A stretch of 64,000 bases of DNA, from contig NC_045149.1 of NCBI RefSeq assembly GCF_008831285.2, forward strand, positions 8,706,417-8,770,416. The letters are read 5' to 3'. This stretch comes from Nymphaea colorata (Eukaryota > Streptophyta > Magnoliopsida > Nymphaeales > Nymphaeaceae). The notes under the pieces are model-generated. The model did not search any database and was not told where the DNA came from. It worked only from the letters and a program-made list of their open reading frames with translations. Below, one piece after another: positions 35,840-47,145 of this stretch; position 1 is the first letter of the stretch, and each line of letters starts with the position of its first letter. A program made the position numbers and the translations under genes.

Positions 35840-38800
35840 GGCTACAAAACTGCAGGTTGAAAAATAAAATAATTACTGCAAAGTATGTTGCAAGAACTAA
35901 AATATTTTCATATTGTAACACAAAAATTAACATTTACATATATTAACAGACAAGAATAAGAATCAAGCATACAAGAACCAATACAATCAATAACATGAAT
36001 CAAACAAATTTCCATGGTCACATGACTCAAATGTCATATAAAACATCTTTTGTATAAGCTACTGTACAATTGTATATCATTACACCATATTTCAACAAAG
36101 TTTAAGAATCAGCACAAAGAGCATCTCACTTTGGTTATAGGCCAATGAATACGTAGGTCTTATATTCATCTTCCAACATATAAGGAGGTCCCATTTGAAG
36201 ATCAACATTAATCTAGCAAGCTTTTCATGCAATATTTATGACCCACTATGGACTTGGACTTGTATCAAAATTTAGAGTCTTCAAACTTGAAGCAATTCTG
36301 ATCAACATCTTTGTTTCTTATTGTGAAAAACCAATCTAATCCAATTGTTTTTGTTTCTCAAATTTTCCTGTACTTTCTGGGATTGTACTTGAAAGCTCTT
36401 GATTTGTTGGCATTTCTGTTTAGTTATCTGCATAGATATGAATGAGTACCCGTTGCCCCATGACATGAATGGCATAGATTGTGTGAAAGGTTTTTCGAAT
36501 GCTGATCTAATTATCATTTGTATATATACATGATTAAGAACACTTTTCCTTTTGCTTCTGACATTAGGCTAAGCAAATATATCCAGAAATTCTTTAAAAG
36601 TGTTTTCATCTTGTTGCATTCCTGTATTTCTTTCTATTAAAGTACAGCTGCATCATGAAAAGTTATATGCCTACTATAAGACAAAATAAGCCACATGTAG
36701 ACATGCAAAATACTTGTTTAGGATGAAGAATGTGGAGAAAACCATGTTTAGGATGAAGAATGTTGTAGCCCCATGACCAGATGGTTCTGGGAACAATTCT
36801 TGTAAGAAATACTGGCACGTGACTGGGGATGAGATGAAGGCAGCAGTAAAATGCACATTTATTTAACAATGTACTAAAAAGGGTTCTTTTTGTTCGAGAC
36901 AAGCGAGAGAAACTACGGGGCACTAAAAACACCTCTGCTCCCTGTTGCAAGGGTTGACCAGCTACACTATACCCCTCGAGGTAGAAAAAGTTCTTTTTGT
37001 GAGTGCTGCCCTTTTCTAAATCAGTTTTGTAGGCTTTTTTGGAGATTATAGTTTTTGTTACTTTTAATGTAAGAAAAAGGACTAGTTTATAAGTCTTTAG
37101 TATGGTGAGTCCACTCTTTCCTTTGTTTCCAGGCTTCAAGGCTGCTTCGAGACCTGCATAGTTTACAATACACCTTCTAATGCACAATTACTGATTTAAA
37201 GCATAAATAAGTAGCACGTACAAGAATCAAACTAAAGACATGTTACAAACCCACCAGCTAAGCTAAAAGACATACTTTTTTTTTTAAGAAACATTAGTTG
37301 CCATTCTTTTTCATATTATCACTAATTTACATTCTTGTCATTTTCTTATTATCAATTTTTAATATACCATTCAAAAGTAAAATATAATTTAGTGATATGA
37401 AAAAATATTAAAAGGTGCAGTAAACGTTTTTTTTTTCAAGTTAAAACTATCAACCAAAGTAGGCCTGCAAAATAAAAATCTCATGCTTTTTCCTTTTTTT
37501 CCCCTCCGAACTTTCGGATTTGGTATTACTGCTAGGAGTTGATTCAAAGCAGCCTGAACCATCACAGTCAAATCAAATTGTATTGTAGAGAAGTGTTATC
37601 CGAGGTAGTCTGCTGCCAGCGTTTGGCAGAACACGCCTTGCCGCAGGTATATAGCGTGCTGTGTTGCAATTTCTTTCTTTGCGTGTGAGGAAGAAGAAGG
37701 TTCTCTTCCAACTAAGCCTTAGCAGACTCCTTAGCAGCAATATAAGGCCTCATTCAACAAACTCACTCTCTCCACCAGTCCACCTATGGTACCTTTCTTC
37801 TTCTTCTTCTTTTCCCGTTTGTATTTTATTTTCCCTATGTTGTATTGGACATTCCACCTTCCGTCCTCTCTTTTACTTTTCATTTTCTAACTCTTCTCTG
37901 TTTATTCTTCTTCTTCTTATCCCCATTTTTCTTATTTCCTACCATGCATCCCTGTGGTTTCAGCGTGCTGGATAAGGAGAGTCTCGCTTTTCCTCAAGTG
38001 TTAGAGGGTTAGATTTTAATGGGTGTGAGTCCATGGTTTTGTAATCTCTTTTGAGGTCTTTCCATGATTTTTTTCTCTTTTCCATGAGTTCTTTTTTCAT
38101 GATTTTGCTGTTGTAACTGTATCTGATATATCCGAAAAGCAGCATTTCAAACTTTCTATGAGGGAAACCCAGACATGAAACCCTACTTAAGTGTCTAATA
38201 ATCGGTTTTTTGAAGATCACCATACCAACCCATTAGATCGATCAATCTGGATAATGTGTCAACTGCTTTGTTGAACATACCGAAATGGGCTTAAAATGTT
38301 GATCAGCTTTAAAGGAAGAATGTGCGTCTGTGTTAAACCCTCTTTGCAGTAGCGGATTGGTCCTTATAAATCTGCGATTATTTTGATTGATAAATACTAA
38401 CTATAGAGCTATGCGAAACTCAGAAAGGCAACTCTTACACCACCAGTTGTAGGAATACGAAGGCCTTGTGGTTGTTCAACAACACAAAAATACTCTAAGC
38501 CATGGCAAAACCTGTATACAGAACAGAATGGCCAATAAGAAAGATAAAGGCAACTAGGAAGGACATGAACATTTTGCCTTTGATTCTTTTTTCTTTCGTT
38601 TGTAAAATCCTTCTCACTCGGTCATTCTCATATGGAGTAAAGCCACCAAATTTTGCCTTATTATTTTCCATTCATTTGCCAAAGGGAAATTCACGCCAAG
38701 AACTCTGAATAATGCATCTAATGAGCAGCTAATAGTAGGCTCTTCGCTGAATTCAAGTTACATGCTAAAATTTGAATATGATAAATTGCAGTCATAACTT

Positions 38801-38888
38801 AAAAGACTGTTGTTTTCCAATCAAGTTCAACCTTTCCTTCTATATAATGACACAAAGGTGGGTACAAATATTAAATTCACCATGGGGC
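35840..38888. other. Non-coding stretch with a tRNA-like segment
   Basis: No gene recognised. On the minus strand near 36985-36905 a box A-like TAGTGTAGCTGG is followed by GCAACAGGGAGCAGAGGTG, as in plant SINE heads, but box B is too degenerate to be sure. The 174-codon minus frame at 36663-37187 crosses this segment and is probably fortuitous. CTT-rich and T-rich tracts occur at 37790-37960. Confidence 0.4.
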
Positions 38889-39034
38889 ATTGAGGGGAGG
38901 AGTGTTGTTTTAAATACTAGGTTTCCAGGGTAGTGACAAATCAGAGGTGGTATTGTTCTCAAGAGTAGGTCTGCATGGGAAATGAAAAATCAGGGATGGT
39001 ATTGTTCTGAAGAGTAGGTTTCGATGGGGGTAGC
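38889..39034. repeat. 49-bp tandem repeat, about three copies
   Basis: Units containing GTGGTATTGTTCT and AAGAGTAGGT recur at a 49-base spacing (38941 and 38990), with a third, more diverged copy just before. Non-coding. Confidence 0.7.
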
Positions 39035-42000
39035 TTCTTCAAAGCTTTAGATAACCTTTAATATGTCCGTATTGGGAATAACTTCTCCAAAGCATTAGAC
39101 AATCTAGGACATGTTCTGTTAAACTTTTTGAGATTATCCATCACACTTTCCTGTTATGCTTCGATCCCCATGGCTTATTGAAAAACTGCTGGCAATTGGA
39201 AGTTGCCCATCCAGCTGAACTAATTAGGGTTTGAAAATGGCTACCTTCAATTGCTTGTGTGGCTTTGATTTCGGTGCTTGCTTCAACTTGGGTCGCTTGA
39301 TGGCAACTACTAGAATTTCAGTCCTTGTTCTATGATGTATCTACATATTCGAGACCATTGTGTCTCCTACATTGCAAGATGTGTCATCCAAAGGTTGTAA
39401 TAGTAGCTTGGATACTATTAAACCCATATTCCTATCTAATTTACCTAGGGCAATCTTGCCTCGGATGTTCTAGCCCTTTGTGCTATAAATGTATGGTTAT
39501 GATACATGCATAGAGACACAGTTTGCATGTACCACATTTGTTTTCTTTTTTAAGTCAATATTTTCAATATCTTACAAAAATTCAACATACTATCTTGTCA
39601 ACATGTTTTATTTGAATGTCTACTTCCATGGCCTTCTCCTTTAACATGTCAACATGTTTTTCTTATTCATTGTCAGGGGAAAGCAGTTGGGTGTCAGCTC
39701 TCTCTCCCTCTCCCTCTCCCTCTCTCTGATAGACCATGCACACACACACATACAAATACACTTACTGTAAATTTCCATTATAGTAGAGCTATATGATTTC
39801 CCTGCATTAGTATATGTTTTGTTGTTTGGTACCTATAGACATAGAGTATTGACAGGTGTCTGGTAGTGGTAACCAATATGAAGAAAGTGAAAACTTGGTT
39901 TTGACTTCTGATTGATAACTAAGTTGATTATCCAGTTCAATATCTACTAGAGCAAGCGCAAATGCTAGCTATGAAATCAAAATGGGGGGTCAGGGTTTGA
40001 AGGCCGACCTTACACAATTATCGAGAATAAAAAATCAGAGAGAATAAAATGTCAGATAAATTTACCATTTGTCTGTCAAGACATAAAGATAAGTTTAAGA
40101 ATAAATTAATGTGTGTGAAGCTTGATTTCACTATGTGCAAAGGGATTAGTGACTTTCGTTGGGACTCCCATATCAAGTGCACTGAAGTGGATGACAATAT
40201 AGGAGGAGATTACATGAACATGGTAACAAAACAAAACACTTGAAGAAGAACGAAAGGATGATTAGGATAGAGGATTACCTTGTTGAGGGACCCAAGATTC
40301 AATTATAAGATCAGTCACTACCAATTACAAACACAATGAGAGAGAGAGAGAGAGGGCTAGAAGAGGCTTGTAAAAGACACCAAAATGTTCAGTTGGCTTT
40401 GTTTCCTTGCGTTTCCAAGGGCTCATCTGTTGTAAGCCTAATGTTGGGCTCTTTCTGAAATCTTCTGTAAGTAGCTGTATGTAATTACTGACATTGCAAG
40501 AACTCAAAAATGAAGGTTTTGGATCTTTCAATAAATCTTTCATTGATAGAGGACATTGCAATCCTTCTAAGATTGGCACCAGAATCACTAACTTAATAAT
40601 AAGTTAGTGCTAGTAGCTCTTCAGTTTTTTAATTGGACCCAGAATACTAGTTCCTTTGGATATGCATAGGTCGATCTTGAACAATTTATTGAAAATGTGA
40701 TCGTTTTGGTTTTGTTGTGACTTTCTGATTGTTAGCAGCCTAGGATTCTTCCCATGAACTGTCTGTGACAACCTATTTCTGGGATATGCCCATTATGAGA
40801 TTGCCTGTTTCTTATATATTATTCTAAGGTAAATGGAAGGAGGAAAAGTAAAGAACATAAAGTTCATCTTTCCAACTTAATGTGGTCATGAGCATACTCT
40901 TCAAATAGGTTTCCTATTGACTTTTTTGGCAATCCCATGTACTACTATGTTCTGGCCACATTTGATATTGATTCTTCAGTAACATGAAATGTGGCCCTAC
41001 TGGTAACTTTCAACATACAGATTCTTCTTTTTTATAGTCAAGTGATATCCTGAGATGCTAAGTTGCTATTTCACATCCTGAACATGGAACTTACATTATA
41101 CCATTGTTACTTTGATCCTGCTGGATTCCTGTCTTCCTTCAGTCTTCTCTGCCTTATACGTTTTCTCCATTTCATCTTTAAACTGATGCCAACCCTTCAG
41201 ATGTGTTTAAGAGCCAAGTGGCACTGACTTCTTCCTGTCTGACTTCAAGATTTTGTTTTATGGGAAAAATAACCCGTAGGGAATCTGGCCCTGCTATCCC
41301 ATCAATTGACCTTCACTTGCTATTTTTGTCTTAAACCACATTATTGGACTCATGGTTGCAGAGATTGAGCTACGTTGTATATTGGCTGCCTCAGCAAGGT
41401 AAAATCTTGCGATGATGTAAGTTTGTTTACAAACCAACTCCCGAAAATCCCAATACATAAAAATGTTTACAAAATATGAAGGTACTCTAAATAAGTTAGA
41501 AATTAATGTATGTGCATAATGAACATGCATCTACGAGATAAGTTAAAAGGAATAGGGAATAAGAGAGAGAGAGGAAAGAAGCAAATACATATGTAAAACA
41601 CCGAAAGGAAATGAAAAATACAAGTATATGTGCCTAACTAGTTATGGAATAATCAATCTTCTTTTCTTATTCTACTTTTTGTCTTCGGTATATTTACATT
41701 ATGTGTCGATTGCATGCGCATTTTGCTGCCATTTTCAGGGTTCCCTTTCATAAACTTTCATCATTTTGTAAGGCAATTTTACATTTTTCCCCATAGCCCT
41801 ACGGATATCTCGGATCTCCTATGTGCAAAAGTTGATAAACTAGTTCCTGCAGACATTACCTTGGTTCAGTTTTACAATGGAGAGTTCCATGGCATAACGT
41901 CAAGAGTGAGCAGAGTAAAGCAAAATAGATTACTTCTGAGTTATTAAGAAAGTCTGAGGCAAAGGGAAACAAACCCGGGTACTTCCTATGGAGGAGGAAA

Positions 42001-42472
42001 ACAGTTATTTCTACCAAGATGGCCTCCTAAACAGAGATTGGCTGTAAGAAAGCGAGTCTGTGCCAAAGATCATAAACAAGTGAACCACATTTTTTGAAAT
42101 GCTGTACAACCTTCATAAATTTCTCATGCCAATCATTTCTCTTGGTTTAGCCTGATAGCAGCACCAAGTGAGGAACAAAATTTTATGTCGGACTGTATTA
42201 AAGTAAATCATCAACATTGAGACCTGAATGGTACCTTGAAAAATTGGACGCCTTGGTAAAATGTGCGGAAGCTACAAACCAGCTGCACTAGAACAGAACC
42301 TGCCAAAAAATAATAATAATAAAAATAAAAATAAAACGCATGAAAGCCCCGGATTTACAGCATAGAAGGCCAAATATGACCCTCACTGGCCAGAGGTTTG
42401 CGTAGAGGGAAGGTCACAACTCAAACCTACGTTACGGCCAAAAGAAGGCCATAAACCACAGGTCGTTTCCTT

Positions 42473-42475
<3 letters not shown>
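39035..42475. other. Non-coding stretch, no gene recognised
   Basis: No recognisable protein or RNA gene. Minus-strand frames at 40325-40588 and 41294-41530 and a plus frame at 41714-41947 have no known domain. CT/TCC microsatellites lie near 39698-39727 and a short GA run near 40338-40354. Confidence 0.4.

Positions 42476-42509
<34 letters not shown>
42476..42509. repeat. GA microsatellite
   Basis: About 34 bases of GA at the edge of a GA/CpG-rich block. Confidence 0.95.
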
Positions 42510-42512
<3 letters not shown>

Positions 42513-42539
42513 TGCACAACAAGAGGTAAGAGTTACCTA

Positions 42540-42850
42540 GATATGAGCCCCGAACGATGGAGGATCGAGATGAATCGGCAGCAATATTGTTGTTCCCTGC
42601 ACCAGAAGATTGCGGTGAGCATCAGACGGATATGAGGAGAAGCAAGGGCACAGGCGCGAGAAAGAGAAAGATAGAGAAGGAGGAAGAGAGCGGATGGAGA
42701 GACGAGCAGACGGAGAGACGACGAGAGGGAGAGAGAAGTTTCGAGCGGGAGAGGAAGACGCGAGCCCTCACCCGAGCGTCCGGTCCGGGAAGTTCCGAGG
42801 GTTTCCGGACGGCCTTTGATAGGGATTTTCGAAAATGGAACGTTCCGTTC
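42540..42850. promoter_or_regulatory. CpG- and GA-rich block, candidate first exon
   Basis: The block stands out from its AT-rich surroundings. On the plus strand it could start a protein (MEDRDESAAILLFPAPEDC followed by a GTGAGC donor). On the minus strand it looks like a CT-rich leader ending in a GTAACT donor near 42537. Neither reading can be linked to a downstream coding exon with confidence. Confidence 0.3.
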
Positions 42851-42898
42851 TGAGGCGTTCCAACGCCATAAAACGACTTCCTAAAAGTACAATTCAAT

Positions 42899-43060
42899 TG
42901 GGTCCAAAATCCGCAAAAAGGCCTATTAGTCTCAAAGTACAATCCAAACCGGGTCCAAAATCCCCCAAAACCGGCAACTTCTGCCAATACTTCTTTCACT
43001 CTCGACCCAACTATGATTCTGGTATCTGGATCCAAAATCTGCCAAAAGGCCTATCAGTCT
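42899..43060. repeat. Interspersed short direct repeats
   Basis: The phrase GGTCCAAAATCC(G/C)C-AAAA recurs at 42900, 42951 and, as GATCCAAAATCTGCC, at 43028. Two of the three are followed by AAAAGGCCTAT(T/C)AGTCT. No coding role seen. Confidence 0.75.
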
Positions 43061-43714
43061 TTGTGATTGTTTTGTTATTGCCGCTCTTTTTTTTTCTTTT
43101 TGTTTAACATAAACTTTTGTTGATCAACAACCTTTAATTACTAATGTGGTGTTATTTCTAGTTATTTATTTATTTTTTATTATTTGCTAATTAATTCTAC
43201 ATTCTTCAATGCTATAGTAGTGAGAAATTATCGGCCAAGCATGAGTTTGTGCAAATTCATAATTGAACCATGTATGAAAGGCAACACACATGCACACAGA
43301 CATTTGGTTCGTTGATCTCATTTAGTAGCCAATCCTCGCTTCACATTGTCATAAAGCAAATTAAACTTGAATCCATAAAAGACCAGCATTCATTAGCTTG
43401 TGTTGAATGAGAAGTGCCTGTTTTGAAATAAATTATGTAATCATTTCCTTGGGAGGAGGATCCCCAAATCTCTTATCTTCACACTATTTAACTTTGCAAC
43501 CAATGCAAACCCATTTTTGTCTTGGGTCTAATGGATGGAACCTTGCCCATGGATTCATCATGGTCCATTTGTATTGTGCATAAATACAAATATCATCTGG
43601 TATGCATATGTTTTTATTTAATTCAACTATGTCCAATTATTGGGTTCCAACATTTGGTGATAGTATGAATGTACAATAACTAAGTGAGACATGCTAAGCT
43701 ATTTCCATCACTAG
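43061..43714. other. AT-rich spacer, no gene recognised
   Basis: No ORF or repeat of note. It probably includes the 5' flank of the hAT fragment that follows. Confidence 0.4.
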
Positions 43715-44100
43715 TTGGGCTTTGAATTGAATGTATGTAATTGGACGGAAGAAGACCCTACATATAAAGATAAAATGGAAAATTTGAGATGCAATTGCAA
43801 GCAAATTGTTAAAGGTGGTATAACAAGAATCGGGAAACATTTAATTGAAACTCACAAAGGTGTGAAACCATATCAACATACGTTGTCACACGGTACAATT
43901 TTTTTAGAAGTACCTGCAAACAAAGATAGGTAAAAATGAATAAGAGAAAGATAATATCGAACTGCTCGAAATAAAGATCTTATTGAAGGGGTAATGAGTG
44001 GTGGTTTTACTTCTCCTTCGATTAATACAGCTGGAAGTTCAATTGGCCCTATAAATCAATTTGTAAGTTTAGAAGCTCGACAAAAAACTTAAACAATGCC
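43715..44100 (+). pseudogene. BED zinc-finger hAT transposase fragment
   Basis: The frame at 43715-43933 contains a BED-type finger: LRCNCKQIVKGGITRIGKHL followed by IETHKGVKPY. Spacing of the first cysteine pair is one residue short of the family norm, and the usual Cys after KP is Tyr. After a stop at 43933 the same protein seems to continue in another frame (SGGFTSPSINTAGSSIGPINQF) to about 44100. No catalytic or dimerisation domain remains. The MITE at 44318 lies just downstream. Confidence 0.7.
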
Positions 44101-44317
44101 TTCAAAAAAGAGAAAGGAAAACATATTCTGCCATAAGGATTATTTTTTTTTTAAGCAAATGTCTTGCCATTTAACTTATGTATAGTCTATTTTTTGTATT
44201 TATTTGTGAAACTATTGAAAATTATGGTTGACAGGAAGAAGAAATGTAGGCCTATGAATGAGGGTAGAACCATTAGGGTAGAACTAGACTGAGACCGGTG
44301 GAGGAATCTAATGCAGC

Positions 44318-44514
44318 CAGGGGCGGAGGGAAGGTGGGGTTGGCAGGGGCCTTGCCTCCCTCTCAAATTTTAAAAACTTTAAAATATTATATGTAAATTG
44401 AAAATATTTAGTTTAATATATATAAAAAATTTGAAAATTTTTATTTCGGCCCCTGTTAAAATTTTGAAACTATAGTTTGACTCATGCAACAAAAAATTTC
44501 TGCCTCCGCTCCTG
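44318..44514 (+). mobile_element. Short hAT-like MITE, copy 2
   Basis: A 197-bp element beginning CAGGGGCGGAGG and ending CCTCCGCTCCTG. It is flanked by 8-mers AATGCAGC (44310-44317) and ATTGCAGC (44515-44522), matching at 7 of 8. The core is AT-rich and carries TTTCGGCCCCTG near the 3' side. It is the inverted counterpart of the element at 33-224. Confidence 0.75.
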
Positions 44515-44522
44515 ATTGCAGC

Positions 44523-45018
44523 ACTTGCTAGCAGGTTGTGCGCAACTTTCAGCAATGCCTCTCTCTTTGCTTAGTGGGTAAAAAGTCGATACTTGTTTAT
44601 GGTAAGAGCTACTGGATGCTAAAGGAACAGTGGAAGGGAACTTGGAGCCTTGGGAGGGTTTGGATTATAATAGAAAACAAGGTAAAGTGGAAGCATGAAA
44701 ATGGAAAATTGGTCAAGCTATGAATTGTTTTTAACAAAAGAAATTTTGATAAGTAAAATAGGTGGAGAGGATTATGGTGGAATAATAGGTCAACTTGAAA
44801 TGAAGGTTATAGAAGTGGCTAGAATGAATGGGAGTTCAAATGCCGCCAATTGGCAATGCAATAGTGGAGATTAAGATCAACTCAGTAGTCCCGCAAAAAA
44901 AATGTTCTTGCAGCGAAAACTCCAGATCTTAAGAAACTAAAGAGGATGGAGATTTGGACAGCTAGAGTAAGCAGGTGAAAAAAGATGAAGCTGTTGGATA
45001 TGGAACCATGATGCGCTT
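44523..45018. other. Possible LINE-derived spacer
   Basis: No recognisable protein in the frame at 44538-44723. Given the LINE-like fragment that follows, this may be worn LINE sequence. Confidence 0.3.
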
Positions 45019-45171
45019 GCTCATGTTAGCTGGTTTCTTTTTGCAACTTGTAGTCAAAGGCTGTTAACGATGGATAGACAGCAAAGACACCGCATCCCTT
45101 TGGTTAATAGATACCACTTATGTGGACCAGGGGAAGGGAAGCATTCAACCAGAGAATGTAGAGCTGGATAG
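45019..45171 (+). pseudogene. LINE zinc-binding (zf-RVT) relic
   Basis: A 50-codon frame reads AHVSWFLFATCSQRLLTMDR, then HRIPLVNRYHLCG, then KHSTREC. This order (Trp-Phe segment, L-TMDR, basic, N-R-Y-LCG, H-x3-EC) is that of the zinc-binding reverse-transcriptase-associated domain near the C-terminus of plant LINEs. No RT or endonuclease remains. T-rich sequence and an AATAAAAATGAGG end near 46240 might be the element's 3' tail. Confidence 0.5.
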
Positions 45172-45369
45172 TAAGTTGGTTTACAAGGAATAAGGCTCAT
45201 TGGCAGGATGCCTGCATGGAGTTAGATCAGACCCAATTGGCTTTAAAGGTTTTGGTGCACCACCTTCCACGTTATCACTTGGAGAAACCAAGTAGCGCAT
45301 ACTATCATTCTAACTTAGATGATTATGCAGCATCTTTCCAGATCTAGTGTTGTGTTGGGTGAGCAGGAA

Positions 45370-45583
45370 GTGTATTTCATCGTATTGCCTAACAAAAGAG
45401 CCGAAACACTCACCCAACCCCTATCTATTAATGTACTAAATTTGCTTGCGGTGTCTTAGGATGATGCTTTTGCGATGCTTTAGGATGAGTGTTTCATCTT
45501 ACTGCCTAACAAAAGAGCCGAAACCCTCACCCTACCCCCTATCCCTTTGGGTACTAAGTTTGTTTGTGATGCCTCAAGATGAC
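45370..45583. repeat. 117-bp tandem duplication
   Basis: Two copies, both containing GCCTAACAAAAGAGCCGAAA (at 45387 and 45504), are offset by 117 bases with moderate divergence. They lie in the presumed LINE-derived region. Confidence 0.8.
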
Positions 45584-46441
45584 AGTTATACTTCAACTTG
45601 CATATCCATGCTTTCCCTTTTGCAACACTATCAGATGACACCTCAGCACAGTTGACTTTCCAAGTAAGGCGAGAAGGCATTAATGGAGGTCTCCATTAAC
45701 AGAAACCCAAAGCAGGATTCAGTAGCACCGTTATGCAGATAGTGATCCGGAAGCTCAGAAGTGAGAAGCTAGTGGCAGCAGTTTGGTAAGACAGAAACGA
45801 GAACAGGCACCTTTCTGAAGTAGGAAAAGTGGAGATTGATCCTTTGGATGGATGACTGCGAATGAGAAGGGAGAATGATATGCTGCGAACGCTTCAAACA
45901 ACGCAGGGTGCAAAAAAAGGTTGAGAGAGGAATGGTACAAGGACACCAATCGCTTAGACGGACCATGATTAGAGACACCAGCGATAGGCTAAAGATTCTG
46001 GACCTCTCGCTATCGGTGGAAGCAGAAAGATCCTTCGAAAGACGTGCAGAGAGAAACGATCCATGCTAAACTAGAGTTTTTGACTGGTCACTGGTCACCC
46101 CACGATTTTTTATGTAAAAAGTCTTTTTTTTTTTTTTCTTCTTGTTAGAAGCAGTGTGCTGTCTGCCTGGTTTTTTTTCTCCCTTTTTTTTCCGATGCCC
46201 AACAAGCGGATAGCTGTTTTTGCTGTAAATATCATTTGATTGTTAATAAAAATGAGGGTGGCCAAGCTCCCGGCATCCCCCTTATTGGGACCGGATAAGA
46301 CGGGAAAACTTATGACAGCGGCAACCCTAGCAACGTTGTCCTGGTCAAGTTAAAAAGAAAACAGGAAAGTGAGACAAACCACATTTTTCATTTTTGGAAT
46401 GGAAAAACACGATAGATGTAAGATTTAATAAATGACCGTGA
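45584..46441. other. Spacer, no gene recognised
   Basis: Short frames on both strands without known domains. A T-rich tract lies at about 46125-46140 and an AATAAAAATGAGG end near 46243-46257. Confidence 0.35.
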
Positions 46442-46856
46442 TAAGGCTGTACACAAGCTGAGTCGAGCTCAAACTCCCTTAGCTTGACTCAACTCAACTT
46501 GCAGCGTGCTCAGCTTGAGTCAAGCAGTAGGTCGGCTTAAGTCAAGTAATACAAGGTCAGCTCAAACTAAACACGATAGGCGGAGCCTCAACCCAAGCTT
46601 GACTCATTTAAGCTTGTTTACCAACTCCATGATTGACTTGATCTCGTTACTGGTTTTAAGTATGGAATTTACCAAAAAAAAAAAAACACCTAGATTAAAC
46701 GAGCTTACTCGAGTCAAGTTCATGTAACTTGAACTCATCTCATTTATAAGCTCGAGGTTTCAGTTAGCTAAACGAGTCAAGCTTGAGTTGCATCTGAATC
46801 GAGCTTAACCGAGCAAGTTCGAGTCTAGTTAAAGCTCGACTCATGGTACAACCCTA
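46442..46856. mobile_element. hAT-type MITE, older relative of 21452-21921
   Basis: The termini TAAGGCTGTAC and, opposite strand, TAGGGTTGTAC agree at 9 of 11. Flanks ACCGTGA and ACCATGA (46435-46441, 46857-46863) match at 6 of 7. The interior shares the AACTC/GAGTC and AGCTTGA word composition of the copy at 21452. Non-coding. Confidence 0.75.
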
Positions 46857-47145
46857 ACCATGACACCATCAACTTCCCTGGCAGGAAATGAGAAGAAAAA
46901 GGATGACACAAAAGGTTGATTGTTTTATTCTGTAAAACAGCTGCAGTCAAAATGCCATTTGAGGAAACGGTTAAACAAAAGAATGGAAACATTATTTCAT
47001 CCAACTGGATATTTACAACAGACCGCTCCCATCTCACCAAATTGACTTAATATGGCTCTATTATACAACATATAGACACAGTAATATACAACATACATGT
47101 ACAAAAGAATAACACACATATTACACGACATATACATCAGATAAC

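Noticed and set aside
36663-37187. 174-codon minus-strand frame
   Set aside because: No recognisable domain; part of it is a tRNA/SINE-like segment.
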